This document shows positions 17,011 to 26,563 of a stretch of DNA of 64,000 nt, piece after piece (within the stretch, counting starts at the first letter, position 1; each line of letters opens with the position of its first letter). The notes beneath the pieces are model-generated. The model was not told the origin of the DNA, searched no databases, and worked only from the letters and a program-made list of their open reading frames with translations. The translations under genes were made by a program, and so were the position numbers. The DNA comes from Mesorhizobium sp. LHD-90 (GTDB taxonomy: Bacteria > Pseudomonadota > Alphaproteobacteria > Rhizobiales > Rhizobiaceae). Where the stretch lies: assembly GCF_030929505.1 (NCBI RefSeq), contig NZ_JAVFVV010000001.1, forward strand, positions 1 to 64,000. Direction: 5' to 3'.

Positions 17011-18378
17011 GTACCGTTCGAATCCCCGATGCAGTTCCCAGTCCGTGATGCGGCGGTCGTATTCGAACTGTTCCCAGCGGGCGGTGTGGACATAATGTTC
17101 GATCACGTCCTCGCCGAACGCCTCCTTCAGCATCTTCGACTTCGCCATGGTCTCGGTCGCATCGCGTAGCGTCTTCGGGATCTCGGGCAGGCGCGAGGCC
17201 TGGTAGGCATCGCCGACGAAAGGTTTCTGCAGCTCCAGCTTCTCGTCGATGCCGGCCAGCCCCGCCGCGATCAGCGCCGCGAAGGCGAGATACGGGTTCA
17301 GATCGGCGCCGCCGATGCGGCACTCCATGCGCACGCCCTTGGTGCCCTCGCCGCACAAGCGGAAGCCGGCGGTGCGGTTGTCCTCGCTCCACATGATCTT
17401 GGTCGGCGCGAAGGTGCCGGACTGAAAGCGCTTGTAGGAGTTGATGTAGGGCGCCAGGAACCAGGTGAATTCCTTGGCGTATTTGAGCTGGCCGGCCGAC
17501 CACTGATGGCCAAGCTCGGTCAGCCCGTAGGCGCCCTTTTTGTCGAAGAACAGCGGCGTCTTGCCGTCGGCGCTCCACAGCGAATTGTGGATGTGGCTGG
17601 AATTGCCGGCCAGCCCGTAATTGTACTTCGCCATGAACGAGATCGACTTGCCCATCTGGCTGGCGATCTCCTTGGCGCCGTTCTTCAGGATGACGTGCCG
17701 GTCAGCCATCTCCAGCACTTCGGCGTAGCGGACGTTGATCTCCTCCTGGCCCGGCCCCCATTCGCCCTTGGAGTTCTCGATCGGGATGCCGGCCGCCTCC
17801 ATCTCGTTCCTGAGCCGGCGCATCACGCCCTCTTCCTTGGTGGTGACGCCGATAAGATAGTCGCCGATATAGGGCGAGGCGGTCTCGAGGTTCTGCCAGT
17901 GCTTTGCCCGCGCCGAATCGTAGCTTTCGGAAAAGAGGTAGAACTCGAGCTCGGATGCGAAATAGGCGAGATAGCCGCGATCCTGCAGCCGCTTGACCTG
18001 CTTGCGCAGGATGGCGCGCGGCGAGTGCGGCAGGTCCTCGTGCGTATGGTGGTCCTTGAGGTCGTTGAGGACCAGCGCCGTCTTTTCCAGCCAAGGGATC
18101 TTCCGCAGTGTCGAAAGGTCGGGCTTCATGACGAAGTCGCCATAGCCCTTCGACCAGCTTGCCGCCTTGTAGCCTGGCACCGGCTCCATATCGATGTCGT
18201 TGGCGAGCAAATAGTTGCAGCCATGCGTCTCGTCGTAGGCGGACTCGACGAAATATTTTGCCAGGAACCGTTTTCCGATCAGCCGGCCCTGCATGTCGAC
18301 GGCAGCCGCGAGCACGGTGTCGATTTCGCCGTCGGCAACTGCTTTCTTAAGCTGATCGAAGCTGAGATTTCCGGCCAT
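17008..18378 (-). CDS. Glutamine-synthetase family ligase (gamma-glutamyl-amine synthetase type)
   Basis: 456-residue GS-fold enzyme. Core motifs: ELEFYLF near 143-149, GEWGPGQEEINV near 205-216, NSSHIHNSLW near 254-263, ENRTAGFRLCG and MECRIGGADLNPYLAF near 330-360. It differs from housekeeping GlnA and fits the PuuA/GlnT/GlnA4 group that ligates glutamate to an amine with ATP. The flanking APC permease, N-formylglutamate-amidohydrolase-like gene, ALDH and alcohol dehydrogenase agree with gamma-glutamylation of an amine or amino alcohol. Which amine is not visible. A hairpin lies between it and the permease gene. Confidence 0.85.
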   Translation of the reverse strand: MAGNLSFDQLKKAVADGEIDTVLAAAVDMQGRLIGKRFLAKYFVESAYDETHGCNYLLANDIDMEPVPGYKAASWSKGYGDFVMKPDLSTLRKIPWLEKTALVLNDLKDHHTHEDLPHSPRAILRKQVKRLQDRGYLAYFASELEFYLFSESYDSARAKHWQNLETASPYIGDYLIGVTTKEEGVMRRLRNEMEAAGIPIENSKGEWGPGQEEINVRYAEVLEMADRHVILKNGAKEIASQMGKSISFMAKYNYGLAGNSSHIHNSLWSADGKTPLFFDKKGAYGLTELGHQWSAGQLKYAKEFTWFLAPYINSYKRFQSGTFAPTKIMWSEDNRTAGFRLCGEGTKGVRMECRIGGADLNPYLAFAALIAAGLAGIDEKLELQKPFVGDAYQASRLPEIPKTLRDATETMAKSKMLKEAFGEDVIEHYVHTARWEQFEYDRRITDWELHRGFERY

Positions 18379-18426
18379 TCTTTGCGCACTCCGACTGAAC
18401 AGGGTTGGGATTTCTATCGAACGAAA

Positions 18427-18451
18427 CCGTGGCCGGCAGAACCGGCCACGG
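18427..18451 (-). terminator. Hairpin between permease and ligase genes
   Basis: Perfect 10-bp arms CCGTGGCCGG / CCGGCCACGG around CAGAA, 18 bp after the APC permease stop. On the minus strand the stem is followed by TTTCGTT, a weak U-tract, so it could act as a partial terminator that lowers ligase expression. Confidence 0.55.
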
Positions 18452-18468
18452 CATTTGAGGCCTTTGGC

Positions 18469-20013
18469 TCAGGCGCCGGTTTCGCCGACGGCGTGTTCCG
18501 CGGCGGCGATCTCCGCCTGACGACGGGCGATGTCGGCGCCGATCGGCGGCCCCTTGAAGCGCCGGGATTCGATGCCGAACCAAAGCACCAGCAACAGAAC
18601 GATCAAGCCTATCGCATAGTTGATCAGGATGTCGAAGGGCGGCTGGATACCAGCATACATGAGAACCAGAACGCCAAGGACGGTGATGACGGCGAAAGGC
18701 TTGGACCATACGCCCAGCCTGAACGGCCCGAAGTCGGTCCAGGTCTTGCCCTCCGCCAGAAGGCCGGCAGCCACCGGCATCGCGTAGGAAACATAGAGGA
18801 AAAGCGCGCAACCTGCCGCCAGGGCGGCGAAGGCCGGCGAATAAAGCGTCGCCGCGATGGAAAGCACCGCGCCCAGCCAGATCGCCGCCACCGGCGTGCG
18901 CCACGTCGGGCTGACCGTCTTCCATACGGACGAGCCCGGCAGTCCGCCGTCACGCGCGAAGGCGAAGATCATGCGCGAGGTGGAGGTCAGGCCGGCGAGA
19001 GCGCAAATGTAGTTCGCCAGCACGATGGCAATCGCGATGATGCTCTTCAGCCAGATGGGAGCCGGCAGATTGTTGAAGAGGTTGAACCAGGCGGCGCCGC
19101 CATCCTTGGCCGTTGCCGCCAGATCCGGGCTGGCGAGAATGAAGGAGACCGCCATGGCAAAGCCGAAGACCAGCGACCACAGGACGGAATGGATCATGCC
19201 GCGCGGCACCGCGACCCGCGCATTGTGGGTCTCCTCCGACGTGTGCGCCGACGCGTCGAAACCGGTGATGGTGTAGAGCGGATAGAGCAGGCCGATCAGA
19301 AACGCGACCAGCGCGGTGCGCGCCTCCGGGACATAGCCGCCGCCCGGCTCGCCGGTGTTGTTCACGAATGTCGTCAGCCGCGAAAAATCCCAGCTTGCGC
19401 CCCAGACCAGGAACATCAAGGTCAGGACCACCGCGACCACAAGGATCAGGTATCCGGAAAAGTCGGTGAGCGCCGTGGTGATCTTGATGCCGAAATGGTT
19501 GAACAGCGCCTGCGTCACCGTGATGATGACGACGCCGATCACCTGCTGCTGAAAACCCCAGGCGGACACGTCGTTGCCGAACACACCGGACCAGACCAGG
19601 TCGCGGAAAAGCAGGAAGACGCCGACATTCACCGAGGCGACGACGAAGATCAGGCCGAGCAGGTTGATCCAGGCCGTCGCCCAGCCCCAGCCGCGCCCGC
19701 CGAGGATCGACGACCAGTGGTAGAGGCCGCCGGCCGTCGGATAAGCCGAGCCGATCTGGCCGAGTGAAGCCGCCACGATAAGTGCGAATACGCCGCCGAC
19801 GATCCAACCAATGGTCGCCTGGAAGCCGCCGCCGGTGGCCATTGCCAGCGGGAAGGAAGTGATGCCGCCGGCAAGAATGCAGATGATCGAGAACGAGATT
19901 GCGAAGTTGGAGAAGCCGCTCATGCGGCGCGCCAATTCCTGGGCATAGCCCATCGAGTGGAGGATCTTTACGTCCTCGCTTCTCTCGGCATCCATTTTTC
20001 CAGGCCCTGTCAT
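18469..20013 (-). CDS. APC-superfamily amino acid/amine permease
   Basis: 514-residue membrane protein with about 12 hydrophobic segments and the APC opening motif (MSGFSNFAISFSIICILAGG near 31-50; FDASAHTSEETHNARVAVPRG split over ~255-275). It is similar in plan to the GABA/putrescine/ethanolamine permease group. ATG at 20013 overlaps the preceding stop by ATGA; a second Met at residue 7 is possible. It would import the amine handled by the ligase downstream. Confidence 0.9.
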   Translation of the reverse strand: MTGPGKMDAERSEDVKILHSMGYAQELARRMSGFSNFAISFSIICILAGGITSFPLAMATGGGFQATIGWIVGGVFALIVAASLGQIGSAYPTAGGLYHWSSILGGRGWGWATAWINLLGLIFVVASVNVGVFLLFRDLVWSGVFGNDVSAWGFQQQVIGVVIITVTQALFNHFGIKITTALTDFSGYLILVVAVVLTLMFLVWGASWDFSRLTTFVNNTGEPGGGYVPEARTALVAFLIGLLYPLYTITGFDASAHTSEETHNARVAVPRGMIHSVLWSLVFGFAMAVSFILASPDLAATAKDGGAAWFNLFNNLPAPIWLKSIIAIAIVLANYICALAGLTSTSRMIFAFARDGGLPGSSVWKTVSPTWRTPVAAIWLGAVLSIAATLYSPAFAALAAGCALFLYVSYAMPVAAGLLAEGKTWTDFGPFRLGVWSKPFAVITVLGVLVLMYAGIQPPFDILINYAIGLIVLLLVLWFGIESRRFKGPPIGADIARRQAEIAAAEHAVGETGA

Positions 20014-20843
20014 GTGAGTGTCCCCATTTTTGTTGAAACGTCACGTCCGGTGGTGCGGGTTCCGGCAATCGCCGCCTGATCGCCGGCGACGACGAGCCCA
20101 GAAAGTATACCCGAGAGCATTTTCGCCCATTTCCGCTGCTTTCTTTCGTCGTTTACCTCGTCGTTGCGGATCTCGATCATGGCGCATGGAAGGCCTCGCG
20201 CACGCGCATGGCGCTCCAGCGTGTAGTAGACGCGATCGGCCGGCGAATAGGGTTCGTTGACGCCGACGGTCAGGCCGGGAACCGCCCGCAGCCTCTCAAT
20301 GAAAGGCGCCGCCAGCCGCTCGTCCTCGTCATGGATGATGCCGATCTCCCACGGCCGCGGCATTCCCTTGTAGACCGGTGTGAACGAATGCACGGAGACC
20401 AGCCAGCTTTCCAGCCCTGCGCGCTCGCGCCGGTCGAGCAGCGCGTCGATCGCCGCATGGAACGGCTGGTGCGCCACCGCGATGCGGCGGCGGCGCTCTG
20501 CGGCGTCGAGATCGGCATTGCCGGGAATTTTTGTTGTCTCGCTGGTCTCTGGAATGAGGTCCGGCGCGTCTACCGGCCGGTTGCAGTCGATCACCAGCCG
20601 CGAAATGCATGAGGCCACCATAGGCGCGTCGAGCAGTTCGGCCATGCGCCGCGCCACCGGCAGTGCGCCCGGATCCCAGGCGATGTGCCGTTCGAGTTCG
20701 GCGGCTTCGAGACCCAGCGTGCCGTAGTCGGCCGGAATGAAGTTGGAGGCATGGTCGCACGCAAGCACGATGCGCCCCCGGCCACCGCCGTTGAACACAT
20801 CCACCGGCTGCCTCGGCGCGGCTGTTGCGCTCGCCTGTCCCAT
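20010..20843 (-). CDS. N-formylglutamate amidohydrolase family protein
   Basis: 277-residue metal-dependent hydrolase of the FGase (HutG-like) family. Characteristic segments: VLACDHASNFIPADYG near 27-42, RLVIDCNRP near 83-91, VSVHSFTPVYKG near 150-161 and MIEIRNDEV near 222-230. His and Glu residues in these segments would bind zinc. In this operon (first gene, before APC permease and ligase) it probably cleaves an N-acyl or gamma-glutamyl intermediate rather than serving histidine breakdown, because no hut genes are present. That role is inference. Confidence 0.85.
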   Translation of the reverse strand: MGQASATAAPRQPVDVFNGGGRGRIVLACDHASNFIPADYGTLGLEAAELERHIAWDPGALPVARRMAELLDAPMVASCISRLVIDCNRPVDAPDLIPETSETTKIPGNADLDAAERRRRIAVAHQPFHAAIDALLDRRERAGLESWLVSVHSFTPVYKGMPRPWEIGIIHDEDERLAAPFIERLRAVPGLTVGVNEPYSPADRVYYTLERHARARGLPCAMIEIRNDEVNDERKQRKWAKMLSGILSGLVVAGDQAAIAGTRTTGRDVSTKMGTLT

Positions 20844-21001
20844 TCGTCGGCAGTCCCCCGGAGCGGTGTATCTAAAATTACTTTCTGTATTTCATTTCGC
20901 TCCTATGGATGATTTGATACGCATCCGGGGGGCTTTGTCAAACGGCTTTTGCCGGGCGCGCGGGTTTGGCCTCCGCCGCGCTGTGAGGGGAGGGGTCGAG
21001 C
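20844..21001. promoter_or_regulatory. Divergent promoter region, amidohydrolase operon / RpiR gene
   Basis: 158 bp between divergent genes. An AT-rich core at about 20870-20905 contains spaced TTTC/GAAA steps (ACTTTCTGTATTTCATTTCG), in keeping with the GAAA/TTTC-rich sites bound by RpiR regulators. A GAGGGGAGGGG purine tract just before 21002 is the ribosome-binding site of the regulator. Confidence 0.45.
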
Positions 21002-21835
21002 ATGCGCAGCAGCGTCGCCGAGCTGATCGCGGACCGGATCGGCGACATGCCGGCGGGCGAAAGGCGGGCCGCGCAGACGCTGATCGGCAGCTATCCGGTG
21101 ATCGGGTTGAAGACGGTCGCCGATTTTTCGGCGACAGCCGGGGTGAGCTCGCCGACGATCCTGCGTTTCGTCGCCCGCCTCGGCTTCCAGAACTATCCGG
21201 AGTTCCAGGCTGCTCTCCAGGACGAACTCGCCGAGCAATTGCAGTCGCCGGCCTCCCGCGCCGGCGGTCCCGCCCGCGCCGACGCCGGCGGCGCCTCGCC
21301 GATGGTCGAGGCCACGCTTGACAACATCCGCGAAACCTTTCGCCACATCCCGGCGCGTCAACTTGACGACATCGTCGCCCTGCTCTCCAACCGCCGCGCC
21401 GGCGCCTATCTGGTCGGCGGCCGCTTCACCGATCCGATTGCCCGCTACATGGCGGCGCATCTGGCGATCATCCGCCCCAACGTCTTCCATCTCGCCGGGC
21501 AGGAGAGCAACTGGCGCGACCGCCTGATCGACATGGGCAAGCGCGACGTGCTGCTGGTCTTCGACATCCGCCGCTATCAGGATAGCCTTGTGCGCTTCGC
21601 CGAGAAGGCGCACCAGCGCGGCGTGCAGATCGTGCTGTTCACCGATCAGTGGCTGTCGCCGATCTCGCGCTTCGCCCGCCATGTCGTGCCGGGGCGCACC
21701 GGTGTGCCCTCGCCCTGGGATTCGTCGGCCGCGCTGATGGTGGTGGCCGAGACGCTGATCGGCGGCCTGACGCGGGCGCTGGAGGCGGAGAGCGCCCGGC
21801 GCATCCGCGACATGGAAGGTCTGCGTCAGCCCTAA
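21002..21835 (+). CDS. MurR/RpiR-family transcriptional regulator
   Basis: 277-residue regulator. Residues 1-77 form the RpiR HTH domain (VADFSATAGVSSPTILRFVA, GFQNYPEFQ). Residues ~115-265 form an SIS fold (AYLVGGRFTDPIARYMAAHL, KRDVLLVFDIRRYQ, VLFTDQWLSPIS). SIS domains normally bind phosphosugars, but many RpiR members next to amine or amino acid clusters bind other ligands. Divergent placement suggests it controls the amidohydrolase-permease-ligase operon. Strong Shine-Dalgarno before ATG 21002. Confidence 0.9.
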   Translation: MRSSVAELIADRIGDMPAGERRAAQTLIGSYPVIGLKTVADFSATAGVSSPTILRFVARLGFQNYPEFQAALQDELAEQLQSPASRAGGPARADAGGASPMVEATLDNIRETFRHIPARQLDDIVALLSNRRAGAYLVGGRFTDPIARYMAAHLAIIRPNVFHLAGQESNWRDRLIDMGKRDVLLVFDIRRYQDSLVRFAEKAHQRGVQIVLFTDQWLSPISRFARHVVPGRTGVPSPWDSSAALMVVAETLIGGLTRALEAESARRIRDMEGLRQP

Positions 21836-21852
21836 CGGTCCGATCGCTGCGA

Positions 21853-21872
21853 GCATCGCGATATTGCGATGC
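21853..21872. terminator. Stem-loop after the RpiR gene
   Basis: GCATCGC-GATATT-GCGATGC, a 7-bp perfect stem 18 bp after the regulator stop. An A-run rather than a T-run follows on the plus strand, so termination efficiency is doubtful. No gene follows until 22066. Confidence 0.4.
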
Positions 21873-22065
21873 AAAAAAGCCCGGCGCTCCAACACTTTGC
21901 CGCCTACCTTACACAAATTTAATGTCAATCTGCCGCCGCGATCTGGCAAACAGCCGCAAATCGGCGCCACTTGTGTGCTGTCGTTTGGTTGATTTCGCAT
22001 TTGGGCGGCGCCGGTGTATTTTCGGGATACGTCCGGCGCTGCCGCGCTCGGGTCCGGGGTAACGA

Positions 22066-23223
22066 ATGTCCGTCTGGAAACAGCTTGCCCTTTCGCTGGT
22101 GGTCCTGGTGGCCGCCGCCGCGGCGTGGGTGAAATTTTTCCCAGGTTCGGACCGGGTACTCGCCTCCTGGGGTATGGACTGGGCCGTGGCCGCGGTGGCG
22201 AAGCCCGAGCCGGACGCCGCCCGCCAGGGAGAGGGCCAGAGATCCGGCGGGCGCATGCTGGTGGGCGCGGAGCCGGTCGGCGCCGCCACCATCAATGACC
22301 GCCTGCAGGCGATCGGCACCGGCCGCGCCAACGCCACCGTCACGGTGAACCCCTATACCTCCGGCCGGCTTACCGCCTTCCTGGTCGAATCCGGCGCCCA
22401 TATCGAGAAGGGCCAGGTCATCGCCACCCTCGATTCCGAAACCGAGGAGATCGCGCTGGAGCGCGCCAAGATCGCCCGCGATGACGCCGCTGCCAGGGTC
22501 ACGCGCATGGAGGCGTTGCGCAAATCCAACGCCGCCACCGCCGTGCAACTCACCGAGGCGCAACTGGCGCTTCGCAACGGGGACCTCGCCGTTCATGACG
22601 CACAACTGGCGCTCGACCGCCGCTCGGTGATCTCGCCGATCGCCGGCGTGGTCGGCATTTTGCCGATCGAGGCCGGCAACTACGTCACCAGCCAGTCGGC
22701 CATCGCCACAGTCGACGACCGTTCCTCGATCCTCGTCGACTTCTGGGTGCCGGAGCGTTTCGCCGCCGCCGTCAAGGTCGGCGCGGAAATCTCGGCCACA
22801 CCGCTCGCCAATCCCAAGCAAAGCTACAAGGGCGCGGTCTCGGCCGTCGACAACCGCATCGACGACAAGAGCCGCACACTCTGGGTGCAGGCGCGCATCG
22901 CCAATCCGGCCGATTCGCTGCGCGCCGGCATGTCCTTCCAGGTCTCCATGCGCTTCCCCGGCGACACCTATCCCGCCGTCAGTCCGCTGGCCGTGCTGTG
23001 GGGCACCGACGGCGCCTTCGTCTGGACCGTCAGGGACGGCAAGGTCGAGCGCATGCCGGTGCGCATCGTCCAGCGCAACACCGAGACCGTTCTCGTCGAG
23101 GCCCCGCTGAAGGCTGGCGAGATGGTCGTCACCGAAGGTGTGCAGAGCGTGCGCGAAGGCGGCGCGGTGCGCATCGCCGGCGAGGACGAGCCGCCGCGCG
23201 CCGCCGACGCCAGCGGCACCTGA
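22066..23223 (+). CDS. RND efflux periplasmic adaptor (HlyD/MFP family)
   Basis: 385-residue adaptor. An N-terminal hydrophobic anchor (~7-23) is followed by a lipoyl-type hairpin (GRANATVTVNPYTSGRL and GAHIEKGQVIATLDSE near 86-125), alpha-helical hairpin to ~185, beta-barrel (RSSILVDFWVPERFAAAV) and membrane-proximal domain (AVLWGTDGAFVWTVRDGKV). It links the inner-membrane pump to an outer-membrane channel not encoded here. The pump gene starts 14 bp after its stop. Confidence 0.92.
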   Translation: MSVWKQLALSLVVLVAAAAAWVKFFPGSDRVLASWGMDWAVAAVAKPEPDAARQGEGQRSGGRMLVGAEPVGAATINDRLQAIGTGRANATVTVNPYTSGRLTAFLVESGAHIEKGQVIATLDSETEEIALERAKIARDDAAARVTRMEALRKSNAATAVQLTEAQLALRNGDLAVHDAQLALDRRSVISPIAGVVGILPIEAGNYVTSQSAIATVDDRSSILVDFWVPERFAAAVKVGAEISATPLANPKQSYKGAVSAVDNRIDDKSRTLWVQARIANPADSLRAGMSFQVSMRFPGDTYPAVSPLAVLWGTDGAFVWTVRDGKVERMPVRIVQRNTETVLVEAPLKAGEMVVTEGVQSVREGGAVRIAGEDEPPRAADASGT

Positions 23224-23236
23224 CGGGGAGCGCCGC

Positions 23237-26200
23237 ATGACCGAAGTCGACAGCAACAAGGCCGACGACAGCTTTACCGCCCTGTTCATCCGCCGGCCGG
23301 TGCTGGCCTTCGTGCTGAACGTTCTGATCGCCGTCGCCGGCCTCGCCGCCTTCTATGGCGTCGAGATCCGCGAGCTGCCCGACGTCGACCGCGCCGTCAT
23401 CACCGTCACCACCGATTTCGACGGCGCCGCCGCCGAGACCGTCGACCGTGAACTCACCGACGTCGTCGAAGGCGCGGTCGGGCGCGTCTCCGGCGTCAAG
23501 TCGATCTCGTCCACCTCCTCCTTCGGCCGCAGTCGCGTCACCATCGAGTTCAACGACGGCGTCGACCTGAACGTCGCCGCCTCCGACGTGCGCGATGCGG
23601 TCGGTCGCGTCGCCAACGCCATGCCGGACAAGGCCGATCCGCCGCGCATCGTCAAGGCCGACGCCAATTCCGACGCCGTCATGCGGCTCGCCGTCACTTC
23701 CGACACCATGTCCATCCAGGACATGACCGTCTTCGTGCAGGACCAGATCGAGGATACGCTGGCCGCCGTGCCCGGCGTCGCCGACGTGCAGGTCTATGGC
23801 GACCGTGACAAGATTTTTCGTATCGACGTCGACCAGAGCAAGCTGGCGAGCCAGGGCTACACCGTGGCCGACCTGCGGCGCTCGCTCGCCTCCGTCGCTT
23901 TCGACAGCCCCTCCGGCTCCATCACCACCAACAACCAGGACCTGATCGTCCGCACCACCGCCGACGTCACCACGCCGGAGGAGTTCGAGGCGATCGTGAT
24001 TGGCGGCGACACCCATGTCCGCGACGTGGCGACCGTCACGCTTGGGCCCGACATCGGCCAGTCGTCGCTGCGTTCCGACGGCAAGACCGGCATCGGCATG
24101 GGCATCGTGCGTCAGGCCGAATCCAACACGCTTGACATTTCCGAAGGCGTGAAGGCCGCCGTCGCCCAGATCCAGAAGGGCCTGCCGGAGGGCATGAACA
24201 TCAAGATCACCAGCGACGACGCCGTTTTCGTCCAGGGCGCCGTTCACGAGGTGGAGATCGCGCTCGCCCTGTCCGTGTCGATCGTGCTGATAGTCATCTA
24301 CGTCTTCCTGCTCGACTGGCGCGCCACCCTCATCCCGGCGCTGTCCATGCCGGTCGCCATGATCGGCACCATCGCCACCATCTATCTGGCCGGCTTCTCC
24401 ATCAACATCCTGACGCTGCTGGCGCTGGTGCTCGCCACCGGCCTCGTCGTCGACGACGCCATCGTCGTCCTGGAAAACATCGTGCGCCGCCGCAACATGG
24501 GCCTCGGGCCCCGCGCCGCCGCGGTGCTCGGCACGCAGGAGGTGTTTTTCGCCGTCATCGCCACCACGGCGACGCTCGTCGCCGTGTTCGTGCCGATCTC
24601 CTTCCTGCCCGGCCAGGCCGGCGGCCTGTTCCGCGAGTTCGGCTTCGTGCTCGCCATGTCGGTGCTGCTGTCCTGCGTGGTGGCCCTCACGCTCTGCCCG
24701 ATGCTGGCGTCGCGCATGCTCACCGCCCATTCGCTGCACCATGACGGCCCGGGCGGCATCGGCGGCCGCATCGGCTCGGCGCTGGGTACGCTCTACCGCC
24801 GCTGCCTGCATGCCTGCCTCGAAGCGCCGCTGATCGTCGTGCTGGTGGCCGTGCTGTTCGCGGGCGTCGCCTTCTCGCTGTTCGGCAGCATCCGCCAGGA
24901 GTTGACGCCGAGCGAGGACCGCTCCGCCGTGCTCTTGCGCATCAGCGCGCCGCAGGGCGTCAGCCTTGATTACACCAGCCAGCAGATGCGCCGCATCGAG
25001 GAATTGATCCAGCCGTTGCGCGATTCCGGCGAGATCATCAGCACCTTCGAGAATGCGGGCCAGAACGGCCAGTACAATTCAGGCTTCATGGTGATGACGC
25101 TCGCCCCCTGGGACCAGCGCGAGCGCAGCCAGCAGGAGATCATGGCCGACGTGTCGCGCCTCGTCCGCCAGGTGCCGAGCGTGCGCGTCTTCCCGGTGCA
25201 GCCCAACAGCCTCGGCATCCGCGGCGCCGGCAACGGGCTGCAATTCGCGCTGGTCGGCAACGACCGCCAGAAATTGAGCGAGGCGGCAGTCCAGATCATC
25301 GACAGGATGCAGCAGGATTCCCGTTTCGTGCAGCCGCGCCTGTCCGTCGACCCGACCCAGCCGCAGCTCGCCGTCGCCATCGACCGCGAGCGCGCCTCCG
25401 ACCTCGGCATCGACATCACCGGCCTGGCCGACACCCAGCAGGCCATGCTGGACGGCAACGACATCGGCGACGTCTATATCGGCGACCGCGCCTATGGCGT
25501 GAAGCTGGTCTCCACCACCAATCCGATCAACGACCCGACCGACCTCGAGAACGTCTTCCTGAAGACCGGCGACGGGCGCTACGTGCCGGTCTCGACCATC
25601 GCGACGCTGACCGAGCGCGCCGTGCCGCCGCAGTTGACGCGCGAGCAGCAGCAGCCTTCCGTCGCCATCACCTCCAATCTGAGCCCGGATTTTGCGCTGG
25701 GCGACGCCCTGCACGCTGCTGAGGAAATCGCCGAGCCGCTGCTGCCGCCCGGCAGCCGCATCGTGCCGCTGGCCGAGGCCGCGACGCTGGGCGAGACCAA
25801 TAGCGGCATGATCACCATCTTCGGCTTCGCGCTGGTCATCGTTCTCCTGGTGCTGGCGGCGCAGTTCGAGAGTTTCATGAGCGCCATCATCATCATGGCG
25901 ACCGTGCCGCTGGGGCTCGCCTGCGCCATCTTCGCGCTGATCCTCACCGGTACCAGCCTCAACGCCTACAGCCAGATCGGCCTGGTGCTGCTGGTCGGCG
26001 TCATGGCCAAGAACGGCATCCTGATCGTCGAATTCGCCAACCAGTTGCGCGACCGCGGCGCCTCGGTGCGGGAAGCCATCGAGCAGGCCTCCAACATAAG
26101 GCTGCGCCCGGTGATGATGACGATGATCTGTACCGTGCTCGGCGGCGTGCCGCTGGTTCTGGCCAGCGGCGCCGGCGCCGAGGCGCGCATCGCGCTGGGC

Positions 26201-26368
26201 TGGGTCATCGTCGGCGGGCTGGGCCTCGCCACTGTCTCGACGCTGTTCCTGACGCCCGTTGCCTACCTGCTGCTCGGCCGCTTCATCACGCCGAAGGTGC
26301 ATGAAGAGGCGCGCCTGAAGCGAGAGCTTCAGGAAGCCGCCTACATCGCCGCCGAGCCGGCGGAGTAG
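23237..26368 (+). CDS. RND efflux pump, AcrB/MdtC-like
   Basis: 1043-residue HAE1-type transporter of typical length. It has a TM1 after FTALFIRRPVLAFVLN, a large periplasmic loop, and the TM4 proton-relay motif GLVVDDAIVVLENI near 402-415. A second half repeats the fold, ending with MAKNGILIVEFANQLRD and RLRPVMMTMICTVLGGVPL. ATG at 23237 follows GGGGAG. It pumps lipophilic compounds from the periplasm or inner-membrane leaflet using proton-motive force. With the adaptor it forms a two-gene operon lacking its own TolC and regulator. Confidence 0.94.
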   Translation: MTEVDSNKADDSFTALFIRRPVLAFVLNVLIAVAGLAAFYGVEIRELPDVDRAVITVTTDFDGAAAETVDRELTDVVEGAVGRVSGVKSISSTSSFGRSRVTIEFNDGVDLNVAASDVRDAVGRVANAMPDKADPPRIVKADANSDAVMRLAVTSDTMSIQDMTVFVQDQIEDTLAAVPGVADVQVYGDRDKIFRIDVDQSKLASQGYTVADLRRSLASVAFDSPSGSITTNNQDLIVRTTADVTTPEEFEAIVIGGDTHVRDVATVTLGPDIGQSSLRSDGKTGIGMGIVRQAESNTLDISEGVKAAVAQIQKGLPEGMNIKITSDDAVFVQGAVHEVEIALALSVSIVLIVIYVFLLDWRATLIPALSMPVAMIGTIATIYLAGFSINILTLLALVLATGLVVDDAIVVLENIVRRRNMGLGPRAAAVLGTQEVFFAVIATTATLVAVFVPISFLPGQAGGLFREFGFVLAMSVLLSCVVALTLCPMLASRMLTAHSLHHDGPGGIGGRIGSALGTLYRRCLHACLEAPLIVVLVAVLFAGVAFSLFGSIRQELTPSEDRSAVLLRISAPQGVSLDYTSQQMRRIEELIQPLRDSGEIISTFENAGQNGQYNSGFMVMTLAPWDQRERSQQEIMADVSRLVRQVPSVRVFPVQPNSLGIRGAGNGLQFALVGNDRQKLSEAAVQIIDRMQQDSRFVQPRLSVDPTQPQLAVAIDRERASDLGIDITGLADTQQAMLDGNDIGDVYIGDRAYGVKLVSTTNPINDPTDLENVFLKTGDGRYVPVSTIATLTERAVPPQLTREQQQPSVAITSNLSPDFALGDALHAAEEIAEPLLPPGSRIVPLAEAATLGETNSGMITIFGFALVIVLLVLAAQFESFMSAIIIMATVPLGLACAIFALILTGTSLNAYSQIGLVLLVGVMAKNGILIVEFANQLRDRGASVREAIEQASNIRLRPVMMTMICTVLGGVPLVLASGAGAEARIALGWVIVGGLGLATVSTLFLTPVAYLLLGRFITPKVHEEARLKRELQEAAYIAAEPAE

Positions 26369-26563
26369 GGGTGCTGCTAGCGGGGACACCAAAAACTGTT
26401 GTCATTTGCCGTCCCGCAAGCGAGCGAATCAGAGCAAAGGATGCTAGAATCCTAAGCCTCGAAGGTGGAGATAGCAAAGCCGTTACAAGAAAAATGCAAC
26501 GGGAAGGGATACCAGAGTTTTCGTCACCACTCCTTATGTTTTGCGTAGAGCGGAGTACGACTC
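26369..26563. other. Gene-free stretch of lower GC
   Basis: From here to about 27060 the composition drops below the GC-rich neighbours on both sides. Short frames exist on both strands but none has a convincing start plus codon bias. This may be the edge of an acquired or decayed segment. Confidence 0.4.

Noticed and set aside
17506-19767. A 753-codon frame opposite the ligase and permease genes
   Set aside because: It crosses two well-supported genes and their intergenic hairpin and has shadow-type composition.
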